In this document: positions 62,918 to 64,000 of the stretch, in pieces
How the letters are laid out: each line of letters begins with the position of its first letter
How positions within the stretch are numbered: position 1 is the stretch's first letter
The notes under the pieces: generated by a model
Seen by the model: only the letters and a program-made list of their open reading frames with translations
Told to the model about the DNA's origin: nothing
Database searches by the model: none
Position numbers and translations under genes: made by a program
DNA from: Vondammii sp040505895
GTDB taxonomy: Bacteria > Pseudomonadota > Gammaproteobacteria > Chromatiales > Chromatiaceae
Length of the DNA stretch: 64,000 nucleotides
Direction of reading: 5' to 3'
Assembly: GCA_040505895.1 (NCBI GenBank)
Contig: JBEVXU010000013.1
Span: forward strand, 49,106-113,105

Positions 62918-63673
62918 GTGATTGAGAAATACTTCATGCCAGGACGCCTCTTCAAGTGGAAGTTACCCGCAGAGGCCCCAAAAGCTACAGACGGTAGGAT
63001 CATAGACAGTCCATTAAATGTTGCCTACGCACCCATGGTTAACATGGGCATGGATGGTCGGCTGTACAAACCGACCACGGCCAACTTAATTGCACAAAGC
63101 AGGGCGTCTCTCACCATGTATGGCGAAGTCCAATATAGTTGGTTGGCATATGCTCCGGGTCGCACGACACGATTGTCGGCGGTGGGCGATATCCTGACGG
63201 GGCCTATGAGCGGTTGCATAATTCCCGTATGGCGTGACGAAGGTCGCCGCTATGTCGGCCACGTAGGTACTAAGGATGACAGGGTGATTGACAATAGGGT
63301 AAAGGCGATCTTTGGAGCGTACATGCCAGGTACTACGATAGGCTTTAACCCGGGCAGTGGCATTTGGGACAATGATGTAGTCAAAGATATATTAGCGAAG
63401 TTCCCAAAGCTGAAAACAGGTAAGTTAAGTGGGTTCACTGGCAAGGAAATTACGATGCCAGCCAAAGGAACCTGGCAACAAATCGCATTGGTGACCACTG
63501 AAGACAAGTGCTATTCGATAATGATGGTGCCACTCGAGCCTGTTTGTAACAACATATGGGTCGTCGGAGGTATCAAGAAGGTCGAAGTTATGGATTACTA
63601 CGATCTTAGGGAAAAATTCCTCCCTCGTGGAAGATACATGGAAGGGGGGGGGTGGGTTGATAACATAAAGTAG
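62918..63673 (+). CDS. Unrecognised protein with CNF1/BLF1-like Cys-His motif (candidate glutamine deamidase)
   Basis: The start GTG 62918 is chosen because GGGAGAGG ends four bases before it; a GTG at 62894 is possible. I do not recognise the 251-residue protein as a member of a named family. It has no signal peptide or membrane helix. The striking part is 'GPMSGC' with Cys100 followed by 'YVGHVGT' with His115, a spacing of 15 residues. CNF1 has its catalytic Cys866 and His881 with the same spacing, and BLF1 has Cys94 in an LSGC motif and His106. That makes a CNF/BLF1-type glutamine deamidase fold possible, and its size fits a free effector domain. A G9 tract (63644-63652) lies near the 3' end. 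The gene stands alone next to a decayed transposase. Confidence 0.6.
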   Translation: MIEKYFMPGRLFKWKLPAEAPKATDGRIIDSPLNVAYAPMVNMGMDGRLYKPTTANLIAQSRASLTMYGEVQYSWLAYAPGRTTRLSAVGDILTGPMSGCIIPVWRDEGRRYVGHVGTKDDRVIDNRVKAIFGAYMPGTTIGFNPGSGIWDNDVVKDILAKFPKLKTGKLSGFTGKEITMPAKGTWQQIALVTTEDKCYSIMMVPLEPVCNNIWVVGGIKKVEVMDYYDLREKFLPRGRYMEGGGWVDNIK

Positions 63674-63986
63674 ATGTGACTCATTTGAAATGATTGAACT
63701 GCACAGGGAGGCGTATTTGTACGCACCAAAGAACGAGCCCGTGCCACCTTCAAAATTGGCATGATGAATCAGCCTACAATATGCGGCGTTTGGAATATCT
63801 GTTGAGGGGCCAATCCGCCCAGTTTCCCTGAGAAGACAAAATATTTAGGAATATTTAGGGCCAGAGTAAATATTCTCATCTATATTTTGTCGATTATCTA
63901 TTTTTACTTTTACTCTGATAATCCTCTAGCCAGCCTCCTCGCAGCCAGTTGTTACACTGGCTGTTCACGAAGATGAGGAGACTGAC
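63674..63986. other. Intergenic region with IS remnant and a small palindrome
   Basis: The first half contains the IS3-type remnant described separately. The second half is AT-rich without visible genes, and ends with a 7-bp inverted repeat (cagccag at 63942-63948, ctggctg at 63957-63963) just before the last start codon of the window. Confidence 0.5.
63691..63831 (+). pseudogene. Decayed IS3-family transposase OrfB C-terminus
   Basis: Read in changing frames, the stretch gives 'ELHREAY', then 'VRTKERARAT' (63716-63751), then 'YNMRRLEYLLRGQSAQFP' ending in TGA at 63829. This resembles the end of IS3/IS51-type OrfB (pattern Y-R-T-[KR]-E-E-A-R-A followed by YN.RR.HS.LGG.SP.QF). At least two frameshifts and several substitutions break it, so it is a dead remnant. 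The identification relies on short motifs. Confidence 0.45.
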
Positions 63987-64000
63987 ATGTCACATTACTG
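63987..64000 (+). CDS. Start of a gene cut by the right edge
   Basis: An ATG at 63987 preceded by GAGGAG with seven bases of spacing begins MSHY. Only four full codons are visible. Some IS30-type transposases begin this way, and the nearby palindrome and IS remnant would suit that, but nothing can be decided. Confidence 0.25.

Overview
The window looks like a chromosome segment of a sulfur-metabolising gammaproteobacterium. The evidence is a dissimilatory-type ATP sulfurylase at the left edge, the gammaproteobacterial housekeeping block rluE-mnmA-hflD-purB, a RoxA/YcfD ribosomal oxygenase, HflD, REP-like palindromes, and moderate GC content. A sulfur-oxidising symbiont or free-living relative (Chromatiales-like) would fit, but no genus can be named from sequence alone.

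Layout. 1-3600: the 3' end of sat with a clear terminator, a pentapeptide-repeat protein, a Sel1-like protein, a periplasmic thioredoxin-like protein and an ADP-ribose pyrophosphatase. 3845-17248: a type I secretion locus with an HlyB-type ABC exporter, an HlyD-type adaptor, a small membrane protein and a 2,903-residue RTX protein that starts with a lipase-like domain and carries four 540-bp internal repeats. A MITE-like palindrome lies between the exporter genes and the substrate gene. 17465-18279: a toxin-antitoxin pair. 18634-28069: mostly housekeeping genes (MscS, RoxA/GNAT/PLD-like operon, an OmpA-like protein, purB, hflD, mnmA, rluE), with a collapsed acnB relic and two REP-like palindromes.

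28081-43848 (minus strand): half of a type VI secretion system, namely FHA protein, TssJ, TssK, TssL, TssM, TagF, a PP2C phosphatase, a giant Ser/Thr kinase with an FGE-sulfatase-like tail, and a small membrane protein. The sheath, tube, spike and ClpV genes are not here. 44180-58235 (plus strand, divergent): a two-partner secretion pair (TpsB plus a 2,205-residue TpsA), a small protein, a secreted caspase-like protease, a second Ser/Thr kinase and a CsgG-like protein. The second kinase is a paralogue of the T6SS kinase and shares its unusual N-terminal domain, which suggests that the two adjacent secretion regions share signalling logic. 58316-62652: a membrane GGDEF diguanylate cyclase and an HD-GYP phosphodiesterase split by a frameshift at a C8 tract.

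62918-63673: an unrecognised 251-residue protein with a Met-Ser-Gly-Cys motif and a His exactly 15 residues later. This is the geometry of the CNF1-type glutamine deamidases, so it is a candidate effector. It is followed by a decayed IS3-type transposase end and the first codons of another gene.

The observations I consider most worth following are the CNF/BLF1-like candidate, the TPS-caspase-kinase-CsgG module tied to the T6SS by paralogous kinases, the acnB in-frame collapse, and the near-identical RTX repeats.
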